From positions 1 to 64,000 of the forward strand of contig NZ_LNSG01000002.1 in NCBI RefSeq assembly GCF_001468395.1: a stretch of DNA of 64,000 bases, in the 5' to 3' direction. This document shows, piece after piece, positions 27,224 to 38,162 of this stretch. The position numbers were made by a program, and so were the translations under genes. This DNA comes from Sphingopyxis sp. H073 (lineage in GTDB: Bacteria; Pseudomonadota; Alphaproteobacteria; Sphingomonadales; Sphingomonadaceae). The notes beneath the pieces were generated by a model. The model ran no database searches. It was not told where the DNA came from and saw nothing but the letters and a program-made list of their open reading frames with translations. Numbering within the stretch: the first letter of the stretch is position 1; each line of letters starts with the position of its first letter.

Positions 27224-30200
27224 ATGATCGCTCGTATCGTTACCTGGGCGGTCGAAAAGCGCTGGCTTGTCGTCCTGCTCACCGCCATCGCCGCCATAAT
27301 CGGGGCGACAGCATTGTCGCGCCTGCCGATCGACGCGGTTCCCGACATCACCAACAACCAGATCCAGATCAACGTCCGCGCCCCCGCGCTCTCGCCCGAA
27401 CTCGTCGAGAAGCAGGTCGCCTTCCCGATCGAGACCGCGCTCGCGGGGATCCCCGGCCTCGATCACACAAGGTCGCTGAGCCGCAACGGCTTCGCGCAGG
27501 TCACCGCGGTCTTCGACGATTCGACCGACATTTATTTCGCGCGCCAGCAGGTCGGCGAACGCCTCAACGAGGCAACCGAGAATATACCCGACGGGGTTCG
27601 CCCGGAGATGGGGCCGATCGCGACGGGTCTCGGCGACGTCTATATGTGGACGGTCCGCCTCGCGCACCGCAAAGACGATGCGCACAAGGCCGGCGAGCCC
27701 GGCCTCCAGCCTGACGGCAGCTATGTGACCCCCGAAGGCGAACGGCTCGTCACCGAGGCCGACAAGTCGACCTATCTTCGCACGACGCAGGACTGGATCG
27801 TCACGCCGCTCGTCCGGACGGTTCCCGGCGTCGCGGGCGTCGATGCGATCGGCGGCTATTCGAAGCAGTATCTGGTCGTTCCCGACGTGCAGCGCCTCGC
27901 CGCGCTCGACCTCAGCCTCACCGAGCTCGCCGAAGCCCTCGAACGCAACAATAGTGCGGTCGGCGGCGGCGTCGTCGAGCGCAATGGCGAAGGGCTCGCC
28001 GTTCGTTCGGACGCGTTGGTCCGCGACACCGCCGAGCTGGCACGCACCGTCGTCGCAACGCGCGCGGGCGTTCCGATCACGCTCGACCAGGTGGCGACGG
28101 TCCGCACCGGACAGGCGGTTCGCATGGGTTCAGCCTCTGAAAATGGCACCGAAGTCGTCGTCGGCACCGCGGTCATGCGCATCGGCGAGAACAGCCGGAC
28201 GGTCGCGACCGCGGTCGCAGACCGGCTGAAGGAGGTAAACGCCTCGCTGCCGCCCGATGTCGTTATCGAGCCGGCGCTCGATCGTACCAAGCTCGTCAAT
28301 TCGACGATCTGGACGGTCGGCAAGAACCTGACCGAGGGTGCGCTGCTCGTCATTGTCGTGCTTTTCCTGCTGCTCGGCAATTTCCGCGCAGCGCTGATCG
28401 CGGCGCTCGTCATCCCGATCACGATGCTGCTCACCAGCTTCGGCATGCTGCGCGCCGGCGTCTCGGCGAACCTGATGAGCCTCGGCGCACTCGACTTCGG
28501 CCTCATCGTCGATGGCGCCGTCATCATCGTCGAGAATGCGCTGCGGCGCATGGCCGACCTCCAGCATCGCCACGGCCGCATCCTGACCGTCCAGGAACGT
28601 CTCGCGACCGTTGCATCGGCCGCGCGCGAGATGGTGCGACCGTCTGTCTACGGGCAGGCGATCATCATCCTCGTCTATGTGCCCTTGCTCACCTTGAGCG
28701 GGGTCGAGGGCAAGACCTTCATCCCGATGGCGCTGACCGTGATCATCGCGCTCGCTTTCGCCTTCATCCTCTCGCTCACATTCGTCCCCGCCGCGATCGC
28801 GATCTGGCTTTCGAAGCGGGTCGAAGAAAAAGAGGGCCGCATCATGGCGTGGCTGAAGCAACGCTACGAGCCGGGTCTCGACCGCGCGATTAGCAAGCCC
28901 AAGATCACCCTCGGCGCGGGCATCGGGGGGTTCGTCATCGCGATCCTCGCCTTCTTCTCACTCGGCCAGGTCTTCCTGCCGCAGCTCGACGAGGGAGATC
29001 TCCTGATCCAGGCGTTTCGCGTGCCCTCGACGTCCGTCGAACAGAGCCAGGCCATGCAAGTGCCGATCGAGCGGATGCTCGCAAGGCAGCCCGAGGTCGC
29101 GATCGTCTTCTCGAAGACCGGCACGGCGGACCTCGCGTCCGATCCGATGCCGCCCAACGCGACCGACAATTTCGTGATCCTCAAGCCTCGCAAAGAATGG
29201 CCCGACCCAAGCCTCCCCAAGGCCGAACTCGTCGAGCGGCTGGAGAAGGAACTGAACAAGATCCCGGGCAATGCCTATGAGATCACTCAGCCGATCCAGA
29301 TGCGCTTCAACGAGCTGATTGCGGGCGTGCGCGGTGACATTGCGATCAAGGTCTATGGCGACGACTTCGACGCGATGAACGCGACCGCGCAGCAAGTCGC
29401 CGCAATCTTGCGGAAGACCGAAGGCGCGAGCGACGTGCGCGTCGAAGAAACCGAAGGTCTCTCGATGCTCGACATTCGGGCGAACCGCGACGCGATGGCG
29501 CGGCTCGGCGTCAGCGCGCGTGACGTGCAGGATGTCGTCACCGCAACGATCGGCGGCCGCGAGGCCGGCACGATCTTCGAAGGCGACCGGCGCTTCCCGA
29601 TCGTCATCCGGCTGTCCGACGCGCAGCGCGCTGACCTGTCGGTGCTCGAACAGGTACAGGTCCCGGTGGCGGGCGGCGCCTTCGTGCCGCTTGCGAGCGT
29701 CGCCGATATCCGTATCGTCGAGGGACCGAACCAGATCAGCCGCGAAAACGGGAAGAGGCGCGTCGTCGTCCAGGCCAACGTCCGCGGCCGCGCGATCTCC
29801 GACGTCGTGGCCGACGCCAAGGCCGGCATCGCTAAGGATGTTCGCCTCCCCGCCGGCAGCTACCTTGAATGGGGCGGCCAGTTCGAGAATCTCGCCTCCG
29901 CACGCGACCGGCTTCAGCTCGTCGTCCCGGCCTGCTTCATCCTGATCCTGCTGCTGCTCTATGGCGCGCTTCGATCGTCGCGCGATGCGGCGATCGTGTT
30001 CACCGGGGTTCCGCTGGCACTGATCGGCGGCGTGCTAGCACTGTTCCTGCGCGGGATGGACTTCTCCATCTCGGCAGCAGTCGGGTTCATCGCGCTCTCG
30101 GGTATCGCGGTGCTCAACGGCCTCGTGATGGTGTCGTCGATCCAGGAACTGATGCGCTCGGGCATGGCGCGGGCCGAAGCCGCAAGGCAAGGCGCGCTCA

Positions 30201-30451
30201 TGCGCCTTCGCCCCGTCGTGATGACCGCGCTCGTCGCCAGCCTCGGGTTCGTGCCGATGGCGCTCGCGACCGGCGCGGGCGCCGAAGTGCAGAAGCCGCT
30301 CGCGACGGTGGTGATTGGGGGACTGATCTCGGCGACCCTGCTCACGCTCTTCGTACTTCCGACCCTCTATGCCCGCTATGGCAGCCGGGAAGCCGACCTG
30401 CGGGAAGATCATTTGCAGTACGACGACAGCCTATCTGCGAGCACCCCCTAA
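27224..30451 (+). CDS. czcA: RND-type Co/Zn/Cd efflux pump, CzcA-like
   Basis: The product has 1075 residues. The CzcA class is shown by PIDAVPDITNNQIQINVRAP near the N-terminus and by the fourth membrane helix LGALDFGLIVDGAVIIVENA, which carries the Asp, Asp, Glu triad of divalent-cation RND pumps. It expels Zn, Cd or Co by proton antiport. It forms czcCBA with the two genes before it. It is followed by a small overlapping frame and then by the island junction at about 31200. Confidence 0.94.
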   Translation: MIARIVTWAVEKRWLVVLLTAIAAIIGATALSRLPIDAVPDITNNQIQINVRAPALSPELVEKQVAFPIETALAGIPGLDHTRSLSRNGFAQVTAVFDDSTDIYFARQQVGERLNEATENIPDGVRPEMGPIATGLGDVYMWTVRLAHRKDDAHKAGEPGLQPDGSYVTPEGERLVTEADKSTYLRTTQDWIVTPLVRTVPGVAGVDAIGGYSKQYLVVPDVQRLAALDLSLTELAEALERNNSAVGGGVVERNGEGLAVRSDALVRDTAELARTVVATRAGVPITLDQVATVRTGQAVRMGSASENGTEVVVGTAVMRIGENSRTVATAVADRLKEVNASLPPDVVIEPALDRTKLVNSTIWTVGKNLTEGALLVIVVLFLLLGNFRAALIAALVIPITMLLTSFGMLRAGVSANLMSLGALDFGLIVDGAVIIVENALRRMADLQHRHGRILTVQERLATVASAAREMVRPSVYGQAIIILVYVPLLTLSGVEGKTFIPMALTVIIALAFAFILSLTFVPAAIAIWLSKRVEEKEGRIMAWLKQRYEPGLDRAISKPKITLGAGIGGFVIAILAFFSLGQVFLPQLDEGDLLIQAFRVPSTSVEQSQAMQVPIERMLARQPEVAIVFSKTGTADLASDPMPPNATDNFVILKPRKEWPDPSLPKAELVERLEKELNKIPGNAYEITQPIQMRFNELIAGVRGDIAIKVYGDDFDAMNATAQQVAAILRKTEGASDVRVEETEGLSMLDIRANRDAMARLGVSARDVQDVVTATIGGREAGTIFEGDRRFPIVIRLSDAQRADLSVLEQVQVPVAGGAFVPLASVADIRIVEGPNQISRENGKRRVVVQANVRGRAISDVVADAKAGIAKDVRLPAGSYLEWGGQFENLASARDRLQLVVPACFILILLLLYGALRSSRDAAIVFTGVPLALIGGVLALFLRGMDFSISAAVGFIALSGIAVLNGLVMVSSIQELMRSGMARAEAARQGALMRLRPVVMTALVASLGFVPMALATGAGAEVQKPLATVVIGGLISATLLTLFVLPTLYARYGSREADLREDHLQYDDSLSASTP

Positions 30452-30645
30452 TGATCAGCACGACAAGACGCGCGGCACGCAAGGCTGCGGTTCTGTTGAA
30501 CCGGCGGGCGACCATGCTGCTCGCTGGCGCCCGGGCGCCGATTCTCGACGACTTCGTGAACAGGTTGCCACATTGCCCGGCGATTCACATCGTAAGGGAT
30601 CAGAATTCTAAAAATCTGGATCCAGGTCCAGCCCGGAACGGATGA
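30451..30645 (+). CDS. Possible 64-residue protein coupled to czcA
   Basis: The start overlaps the czcA stop (TAATG), so translation could be coupled. The product (MISTTRRAARKAAVLLNRRA onward) is basic at the start, has no membrane segment or known motif, and ends GPARNG. I do not recognise a family. It could be a chance frame; position is the only support. Confidence 0.25.
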   Translation: MISTTRRAARKAAVLLNRRATMLLAGARAPILDDFVNRLPHCPAIHIVRDQNSKNLDPGPARNG

Positions 30646-31186
30646 GGTGCTCGTCACCGGAAGCGCCCAACGAGCCGGGACGAGCAGAGTCGTAAACCGC
30701 GGGCATCTTCACGCTTCCGCCGACATCGTCGGTGGAAGCGAGTCGATCATCGCAGACGCGCGCTAGACCTGTCCGATTTCCCCGTGCGTTAGATATTCCG
30801 CCCGGTTCGGCGTATCTATACCGATTTGAACATCTATCTGCTCCGCAACCGCTTGGCTGGAGTGGGTGGAAATCGCTGCCGGAGAACATGACAACGTCCT
30901 CTTCCGCCTCGGCCGGGCAGCCGTTTCCGAAGGGGTCACGCCGTTGGCGTTCCACTCCAGCAATTTTGACGCAACCCAGCCGATCGGAGGGACCGACTCA
31001 TTCTACTGCGCGCTTGGGCCCCGATCCGGTAGTTGCAGCACGCTAAGCGCCAATCCTTTCCTAGACACACCCGTCGGCTCGCCGTCATCATATTACGTCC
31101 TTATTACGCGAGACGAAATGCGGCTCGACGTAACGCGGCATATTACGCCGCCTTTTGGCGTAAGTGACTGGAATTACTAGGAAAAC
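30646..31186. other. Gene-poor, less GC-rich segment at the island junction
   Basis: No convincing gene is visible on either strand. The right part (31092-31163) is AT-richer than the rest and carries ATTACG at 31092, 31103 and 31142 plus two inverted CGTAA copies. One pair forms a perfect 7-base stem (TTACGCC 31143-31149, GGCGTAA 31157-31163). Such repeats beside an attachment site are reminiscent of integrase arm-binding sites. Confidence 0.4.
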
Positions 31187-31216
31187 TGGAGCGGGCGAAG
31201 GGATTCGAACCCTCGA
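31187..31216 (-). other. tRNA-Gly 3'-end fragment, probable attachment site
   Basis: Read on the minus strand: T-stem GAGGG, T-loop TTCGAAT, T-stem CCCTT, acceptor strand CGCCCGC, discriminator T and encoded CCA. This fits the last 28-30 bases of a bacterial tRNA-Gly, whose acceptor begins GCGGGCG. No 5' part of the tRNA exists here: sequence beyond the T-stem is IS3 transposase. A lone tRNA 3' end is what remains at one boundary after an integrative element inserts into a tRNA gene. Confidence 0.7.
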
Positions 31217-31455
31217 TCGCCGAGCTATGCCGCAAGGAAGGCATTGCCCAGAGCCTGTATTACACCTGGTCGAAGGAGTTCATGGAAGCTGGCAAGCGCC
31301 GCCTGGCCGGCGACACCGCCCGTGCCGCGACCACCGGAGAGGTCCAGGACCTGCGCCGCGAAGCCCGGGCCCTGAAGGAATGCGTGGCCGATCTGACACT
31401 GGAAAACCGTCTGCTCAAAAAAAGCATGGTCGCGGATGGGGGCAACGACGAATGA
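31215..31455 (+). pseudogene. IS3-family transposase orfA, N-terminus lost
   Basis: The frame reads IAELCRKEGIAQSLYYTWSK then EFMEAGKRRLAGDTARAATT and ends in a leucine-zipper-like helix (DLTLENRLLKKSMVADGGND). The start codon and about 30 residues of the HTH region are gone. A run of seven A at 31417-31423 within LLKK is a likely -1 frameshift site leading into orfB, as in intact IS3 elements. Its stop overlaps the orfB start (ATGA). Confidence 0.75.
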
Positions 31456-32432
31456 GATATCCCGCATCCGAGAAGCTCGAGATCATCAGAACCGTCGAGC
31501 AGTCGCACCTGTCGGCCAAGCGCACGCTGGACCAACTCGGCATCCCTCGTCGGACATTCTACCGCTGGTATGATCGCTACCTCGAAGGCGGGCCGGAGGC
31601 GTTGGAAGATCGGCCATCGGCGCCGAGCCGGGTGTGGAACCGCATCCCGGCGGGCATCCACGACCAGATCATCGAGCTGGCGCTGGAACAGTCTGAGCTG
31701 AGCCCCCGGGAACTGGCCGTGCGCTTCACCGAAGGGCAGCGCTACTTCGTGTCGGAATCCACGGTTTACCGCCTGTTGAAGGCCCACGACCTGATCACCA
31801 GCCCGGCCTATGTCGTGATCAAGGCTGCCGATCAGTTCCACACGAAAACCACGCGGCCGAACGAGATGTGGCAGACCGACTTCACCTACTTCAAGATCAT
31901 CGGGTGGGGCTGGATGTATCTGTCGACCGTGCTCGACGACTTCTCACGCTACATCATCGCCTGGAAGCTGTGCACCAACATGCGAGCCGAGGACGTCACC
32001 GACACGCTGGACCTCGCCCTGGCGGCTTCTGGTTGCGACAGCGCCACGGTGCTGCACAAACCCCGGATACTCAGCGATAATGGCCCCAGCTACATCGCGG
32101 GTGAGCTGGCGGAATACATCGAGGCCCGGAAGATGAGCCATGTCCGCGGCGCCCCGTGTCATCCCCAAACCCAGGGCAAGATCGAGCGCTGGCACCAGAC
32201 CCTGAAAAACCGCATCTTGCTGGAAAACTACTTCCTGCCCGGCGACCTCGAAGCCCACATCGAGACCTTCGTCGAGCACTACAATCACCAGCGATACCAC
32301 GAGAGCCTGGCCAACGTGACGCCTGCCGACGCCTACTTCGGCAGGGCTCCGGCAATCATCAAACTGCGCGAAAGGATCAAGCGACAGACCATCGAACATC
32401 GGCGCTTGCAGCACCGCAAGTTCGCCGCCTAA
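31452..32432 (+). CDS. IS3-family transposase orfB (DDE integrase core)
   Basis: The product has 326 residues. An N-terminal HTH (SAKRTLDQLGIPRRTFYRWY) precedes the rve integrase core. The catalytic acids lie in MWQTDFTYFKI, LSDNGPSYIAGELAEYI and GKIERWHQTLKNR. The C-terminal YNHQRYHESLANVTPADAYF is typical of this IS3 subgroup. The frame is intact, but without a complete orfA and left end the element is probably inactive. Confidence 0.92.
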   Translation: MRYPASEKLEIIRTVEQSHLSAKRTLDQLGIPRRTFYRWYDRYLEGGPEALEDRPSAPSRVWNRIPAGIHDQIIELALEQSELSPRELAVRFTEGQRYFVSESTVYRLLKAHDLITSPAYVVIKAADQFHTKTTRPNEMWQTDFTYFKIIGWGWMYLSTVLDDFSRYIIAWKLCTNMRAEDVTDTLDLALAASGCDSATVLHKPRILSDNGPSYIAGELAEYIEARKMSHVRGAPCHPQTQGKIERWHQTLKNRILLENYFLPGDLEAHIETFVEHYNHQRYHESLANVTPADAYFGRAPAIIKLRERIKRQTIEHRRLQHRKFAA

Positions 32433-32506
32433 CATCAACCCCCTGACGAGGTCCGCACTCCGCTAATCTACGCCGCGAGTTGTGCCGAATGTTCTGACGA
32501 CGGACA

Positions 32507-32793
32507 CCTATTTAACCGACGGCCTTCCCTGAGTGGAGCGAGAGCCACATAGACCGTCGCGATCATTTGGCACGGAGCGCCGCCGCGATCGATGCGCGAA
32601 CAGAAGGAAGCCGCGCCCACGGTAAGCCGGTGACGGTTAAGGTGGCGCAACACAAGAGGAGTGAGTCCGACAAGGCTGAGGGGAATGTGATTTTTGCGTA
32701 TATCAGAGAATGACGATCCGAATGAAGGCGAGTTGCAATCATGCCGCCTGGTGAAAGGCGGTTGAGCTGGAAATCTGACAGGAGCTTCTGACA
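32507..32793. other. Region between the IS and the second Cu ATPase
   Basis: No gene is evident. At 32678-32701 the blocks GAGGG and CGTAT of the proposed ECF promoter recur, but with a 14-base spacer rather than 16. It may be a decayed or weaker promoter for the ATPase downstream, or chance. The ATPase start is preceded by AGGAG. Confidence 0.35.
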
Positions 32794-35115
<2,322 letters not shown>

Positions 35116-35565
35116 TCCGTGCGGCGCTTCGCACATTGCGTATACGGGCGAGGAACAGCGAACAGCATCTCTCGGGCAAGCTCGGTTTGATGAGCGAAAC
35201 CAAAGTCCCTCTCGGGAATATGCGCGAGGCTCACGAACGCGGGGCGGATCTTCGGGTGTGTCGAGGGGCGGTTGCTGAGAGGGAAACAAGCGAGCCCAAC
35301 GACAACTTATGACCCGCTTCGCACCCTCGGCGGGCCATTCCCCAACCGGCTGCCTCGGTCGCGACCCGCCGGAGAATCTCGGGCATCCGGACCCGGACTG
35401 GTCGGTCAGGATCATGAAACGGCCTGACCTCGGACGAGGATCCAGTCGCATGATCCGTGCGAATACCGGGCCGCTCCAGAGTGGATTCGTAACTTACGTA
35501 TATTGAAGGGACGGTCGGGACGGCATTGAGGCGATCTAGCTCAAGACAGCTAATGGAGCGCGATC
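35116..35565. other. Non-coding region between the Cu ATPase and the aldehyde dehydrogenase
   Basis: No conserved protein is visible. Close to the downstream gene is an inverted repeat TTGAG-N9-CTCAA (35526-35544), a possible operator. A TTACGTA heptamer is at 35494-35500. The spacing of the repeat is not that of an FNR or FixK box. Promoter assignment is uncertain. Confidence 0.35.
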
Positions 35566-37086
35566 ATGTTCGAACAGGCCTTCAGCACCATCAATGCCGC
35601 GCCGTCCTTCCGGCATCGCTATGACAATTTCATCGGTGGTCGTTGGAGTCCCCCCGCTGCGGGAGAATATTTCGCCGATACGAGCCCGATCAACGGCGCC
35701 CTGATCGCCGAGTTCGCGCTGTCAACACCGGAAGATGTCGAGCGCGCGCTCGATGCGGCGCACGCGGCCAAGGATCAGTGGGCCAAGATATCACCAGCCG
35801 AGCGTGCGCGGTTGCTCAACCGGATCGCCGACCGGCTGGAAGACAATCTGGAGCTGCTGGCCTTCGCCGAGACGATCGACAACGGCAAGCCGATCCGCGA
35901 GACGCGTACCGCAGACGTGCCTCTGGCGATCGACCACTTCCGCTACTTCGCCGGCTGCATCCGGGCGGAAGAGGGCGCGATCTCGACGATCGATGCCGAC
36001 ACGATCGCCTATCATTTCCGCGAGCCGCTTGGCGTCGTCGGGCAGATCATCCCGTGGAACTTCCCGCTGCTCATGGCAGCCTGGAAAATCGCTCCGGCAC
36101 TTGCCGCGGGCAATTGCACGGTGATCAAACCTGCGTCCCAGACGCCTTTGACATTGCTGATGTTCGCAGAGCTCACCGCCGATATTCTGCCGCCTGGCGT
36201 GTTCAACGTCGTGACGGGACCTGGACGCACCGTTGGCCAGGCGATCGCCGCCAATCCACGGATCGCCAAGGTCTCCTTTACGGGCGAGACGGTCACCGGC
36301 AAGCAGATCATGCATGCGGCCGCCGACCATCTCATCCCCCAGACGATGGAACTTGGCGGCAAGTCGCCCAACATCTTCATGGCCGACGTGCTCGACGAGG
36401 AGGACGCCTTCTTCGACAAGGCGCTGGAGGGCTTCACGCTCTTCGCGTTCAACAAAGGCGAGGTCTGCACCTGTCCCTCGCGCGCGTTGATCCACGAATC
36501 GATCTTCGACCGTTTCATCGAGCGCGCCGTGGCGCGTGTCACAGCGATCCGCCAAGGTGATCCGCTCGACCCTTCGGTCCAGATCGGCGCCCAGGCATCC
36601 GAAGATCAACTCCACAAGATCCTCGGCTATATCGACATCGGAAAAACCGAGGGCGCGCAATGCCTGACCGGCGGCGCGCGGGCGCTCCCCGGCGGCGAAC
36701 TCGATCGGGGCTATTTCGTGCAGCCCACCGTGTTCCTCGGCGAAAATCGGATGCGCATCTTCCAGGAAGAGATCTTCGGGCCGGTGCTGTCGGTGACCAC
36801 ATTCAAGACAGTCGACGAGGCGATCGCGATCGCCAACGATACCGCCTACGGCCTCGGCGCGGGCGTCTGGACCCGCAACGGCAACACGGCCTACCGGCTC
36901 GGCCGCGCGATCGAGGCCGGGCGGGTCTGGACCAACTGCTACCATCACTATCCCGCACATGCCGCTTTCGGCGGATATAAGGCGTCGGGTTTCGGACGCG
37001 AAAATCACAAGATGATGCTCGACCATTATCAGCAGACCAAGAACCTGCTCGTCTCCTATGACGAGCATGCGCTCGGCCTGTTCTGA
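35566..37086 (+). CDS. NAD(P)-dependent aldehyde dehydrogenase (AldB/ExaC-like)
   Basis: The product of 506 residues is full length for the family. The catalytic Glu262 lies in MELGGKSPN, and the nucleophile Cys301 is in [11 protein letters not shown], with a neighbouring Cys303. Cofactor-fold marks are [20 protein letters not shown] and [12 protein letters not shown]. The GEVCTCPSR form is characteristic of acetaldehyde and alkyl aldehyde dehydrogenases of the AldB/ExaC group. It is 24 bases upstream of an alcohol dehydrogenase, so the pair could oxidise short alcohols to acids. Confidence 0.93.
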   Translation: MFEQAFSTINAAPSFRHRYDNFIGGRWSPPAAGEYFADTSPINGALIAEFALSTPEDVERALDAAHAAKDQWAKISPAERARLLNRIADRLEDNLELLAFAETIDNGKPIRETRTADVPLAIDHFRYFAGCIRAEEGAISTIDADTIAYHFREPLGVVGQIIPWNFPLLMAAWKIAPALAAGNCTVIKPASQTPLTLLMFAELTADILPPGVFNVVTGPGRTVGQAIAANPRIAKVSFTGETVTGKQIMHAAADHLIPQTMELGGKSPNIFMADVLDEEDAFFDKALEGFTLFAFNKGEVCTCPSRALIHESIFDRFIERAVARVTAIRQGDPLDPSVQIGAQASEDQLHKILGYIDIGKTEGAQCLTGGARALPGGELDRGYFVQPTVFLGENRMRIFQEEIFGPVLSVTTFKTVDEAIAIANDTAYGLGAGVWTRNGNTAYRLGRAIEAGRVWTNCYHHYPAHAAFGGYKASGFGRENHKMMLDHYQQTKNLLVSYDEHALGLF

Positions 37087-37110
37087 TCCCTCCCGGAAGG
37101 AGAAGCAGAC

Positions 37111-38136
37111 ATGGCGAAAACCATGAAGGCGGCGGTCGTCCGCGAATTCGGCAAGCCGCTGGTCATCGAAGAGGCGCCGATCCCGACGGTCGGACCCGGC
37201 CAGATCCTGGTAAAGGTCGCGGCGGCCGGCGTATGCCACACCGACCTGCATGCGGCCGAGGGCGACTGGCCCGTCAAGCCCAACCCGCCCTTCATTCCCG
37301 GGCATGAAGGCGTCGGACATGTCGCCGCCGTCGGATCGGGCGTCACTCTTGTAAAAGAGGGCGACCGGGTCGGCGTCCCCTGGCTCTACTCCGCCTGCGG
37401 GCATTGCGTGCATTGCCTGGGCGGCTGGGAGACGTTGTGCGAGAGCCAGCAGAATACCGGCTATTCGGTGAATGGCAGCTTCGCGGAATATGTCCTCGCC
37501 GATCCAAATTATGTCGGGCATCTTCCCGACAATGTCGACTTCCTCGACATTGCGCCGATCCTCTGCGCCGGCGTCACCGTCTATAAAGGGCTGAAGGCCA
37601 CCGAGGCGAAGCCCGGAGAGTGGGTGGTCGTCTCCGGGATCGGCGGGCTCGGCCACATGGCGGTGCAATATGCCCGCGCGATGGGTCTCAATGTGGCTGC
37701 GGTCGACGTCGACGACCGCAAGCTCGATCTCGCGACCCGTCTCGGCGCGGCGCTCACAGTCAACGCGCGTGAAGAGGATCCGTCAGCCGCCATCAAGCAG
37801 GCGATCGACGGTGCGCAGGGCGTCCTCGTCACCGCGGTCTCGCCCAAGGCCTTCCAGCAGGCGCTCGGCATGGTCCGGCGCGGTGGTACGGTCGCGCTCA
37901 ACGGCCTTCCACCGGGCGATTTTCCGCTGTCGATCTTCGACACCGTACTCAACGGCATCACCGTTCGCGGTTCGATCGTCGGCACCCGGCTCGACCTTCT
38001 CGAAGCACTGGCCTTCGCCGGCGAAGGCAAGGTGCATGCGACGGTGCACGCCGAAAAGCTGGAGAACATCAACGACGTCTTTGCGCGTATGCGCCGCGGC
38101 GACATTGACGGGCGGATCGTTCTCGATCTGGCCTGA
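37111..38136 (+). CDS. adhP: Zinc-dependent alcohol dehydrogenase (AdhP type)
   Basis: The product has 341 residues. The catalytic zinc motif is [12 protein letters not shown] and GHEGVG, and the structural zinc site has four Cys in [15 protein letters not shown]. The Rossmann glycine motif is [18 protein letters not shown]. Length and motifs match AdhP-type propanol-preferring enzymes. The ATG follows GGAAGGAG. It would produce aldehyde for the preceding dehydrogenase, and the next gene is a copper oxidase 26 bases away. Confidence 0.93.
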   Translation: MAKTMKAAVVREFGKPLVIEEAPIPTVGPGQILVKVAAAGVCHTDLHAAEGDWPVKPNPPFIPGHEGVGHVAAVGSGVTLVKEGDRVGVPWLYSACGHCVHCLGGWETLCESQQNTGYSVNGSFAEYVLADPNYVGHLPDNVDFLDIAPILCAGVTVYKGLKATEAKPGEWVVVSGIGGLGHMAVQYARAMGLNVAAVDVDDRKLDLATRLGAALTVNAREEDPSAAIKQAIDGAQGVLVTAVSPKAFQQALGMVRRGGTVALNGLPPGDFPLSIFDTVLNGITVRGSIVGTRLDLLEALAFAGEGKVHATVHAEKLENINDVFARMRRGDIDGRIVLDLA

Positions 38137-38162
38137 CCATCTTCTGGCGAAAGAAACATTCA

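Larger units (their letters stand above)
31215..32506 (+). mobile_element. IS3-family element, left end missing
   Basis: It contains a 5'-truncated orfA and a complete orfB. The likely right end is at 32506, where the sequence reads GTTCTGACGACGGACA, a plausible IS3-type terminal repeat. The matching left repeat and the first part of orfA are absent because the sequence passes directly into the tRNA-Gly fragment. The copy is therefore probably unable to move by itself. Confidence 0.75.

Noticed and set aside
30866..31180. A 104-residue frame before the tRNA-Gly fragment
   Set aside because: No ribosome site, no recognisable fold, and it runs through the TTACG repeats; best treated as non-coding.
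31164..31451. N-terminal extension of the transposase with a segment like AGEGIRTLD
   Set aside because: This peptide is a well-known artefact of reading through tRNA antisense sequence. The real orfB start at 31452 overlaps the orfA stop.
35526..35544. FNR/FixK-type box before the aldehyde dehydrogenase
   Set aside because: The arms TTGAG and CTCAA are 9 bases apart, while FNR/FixK boxes have a 4-base gap; kept only as a generic inverted repeat.
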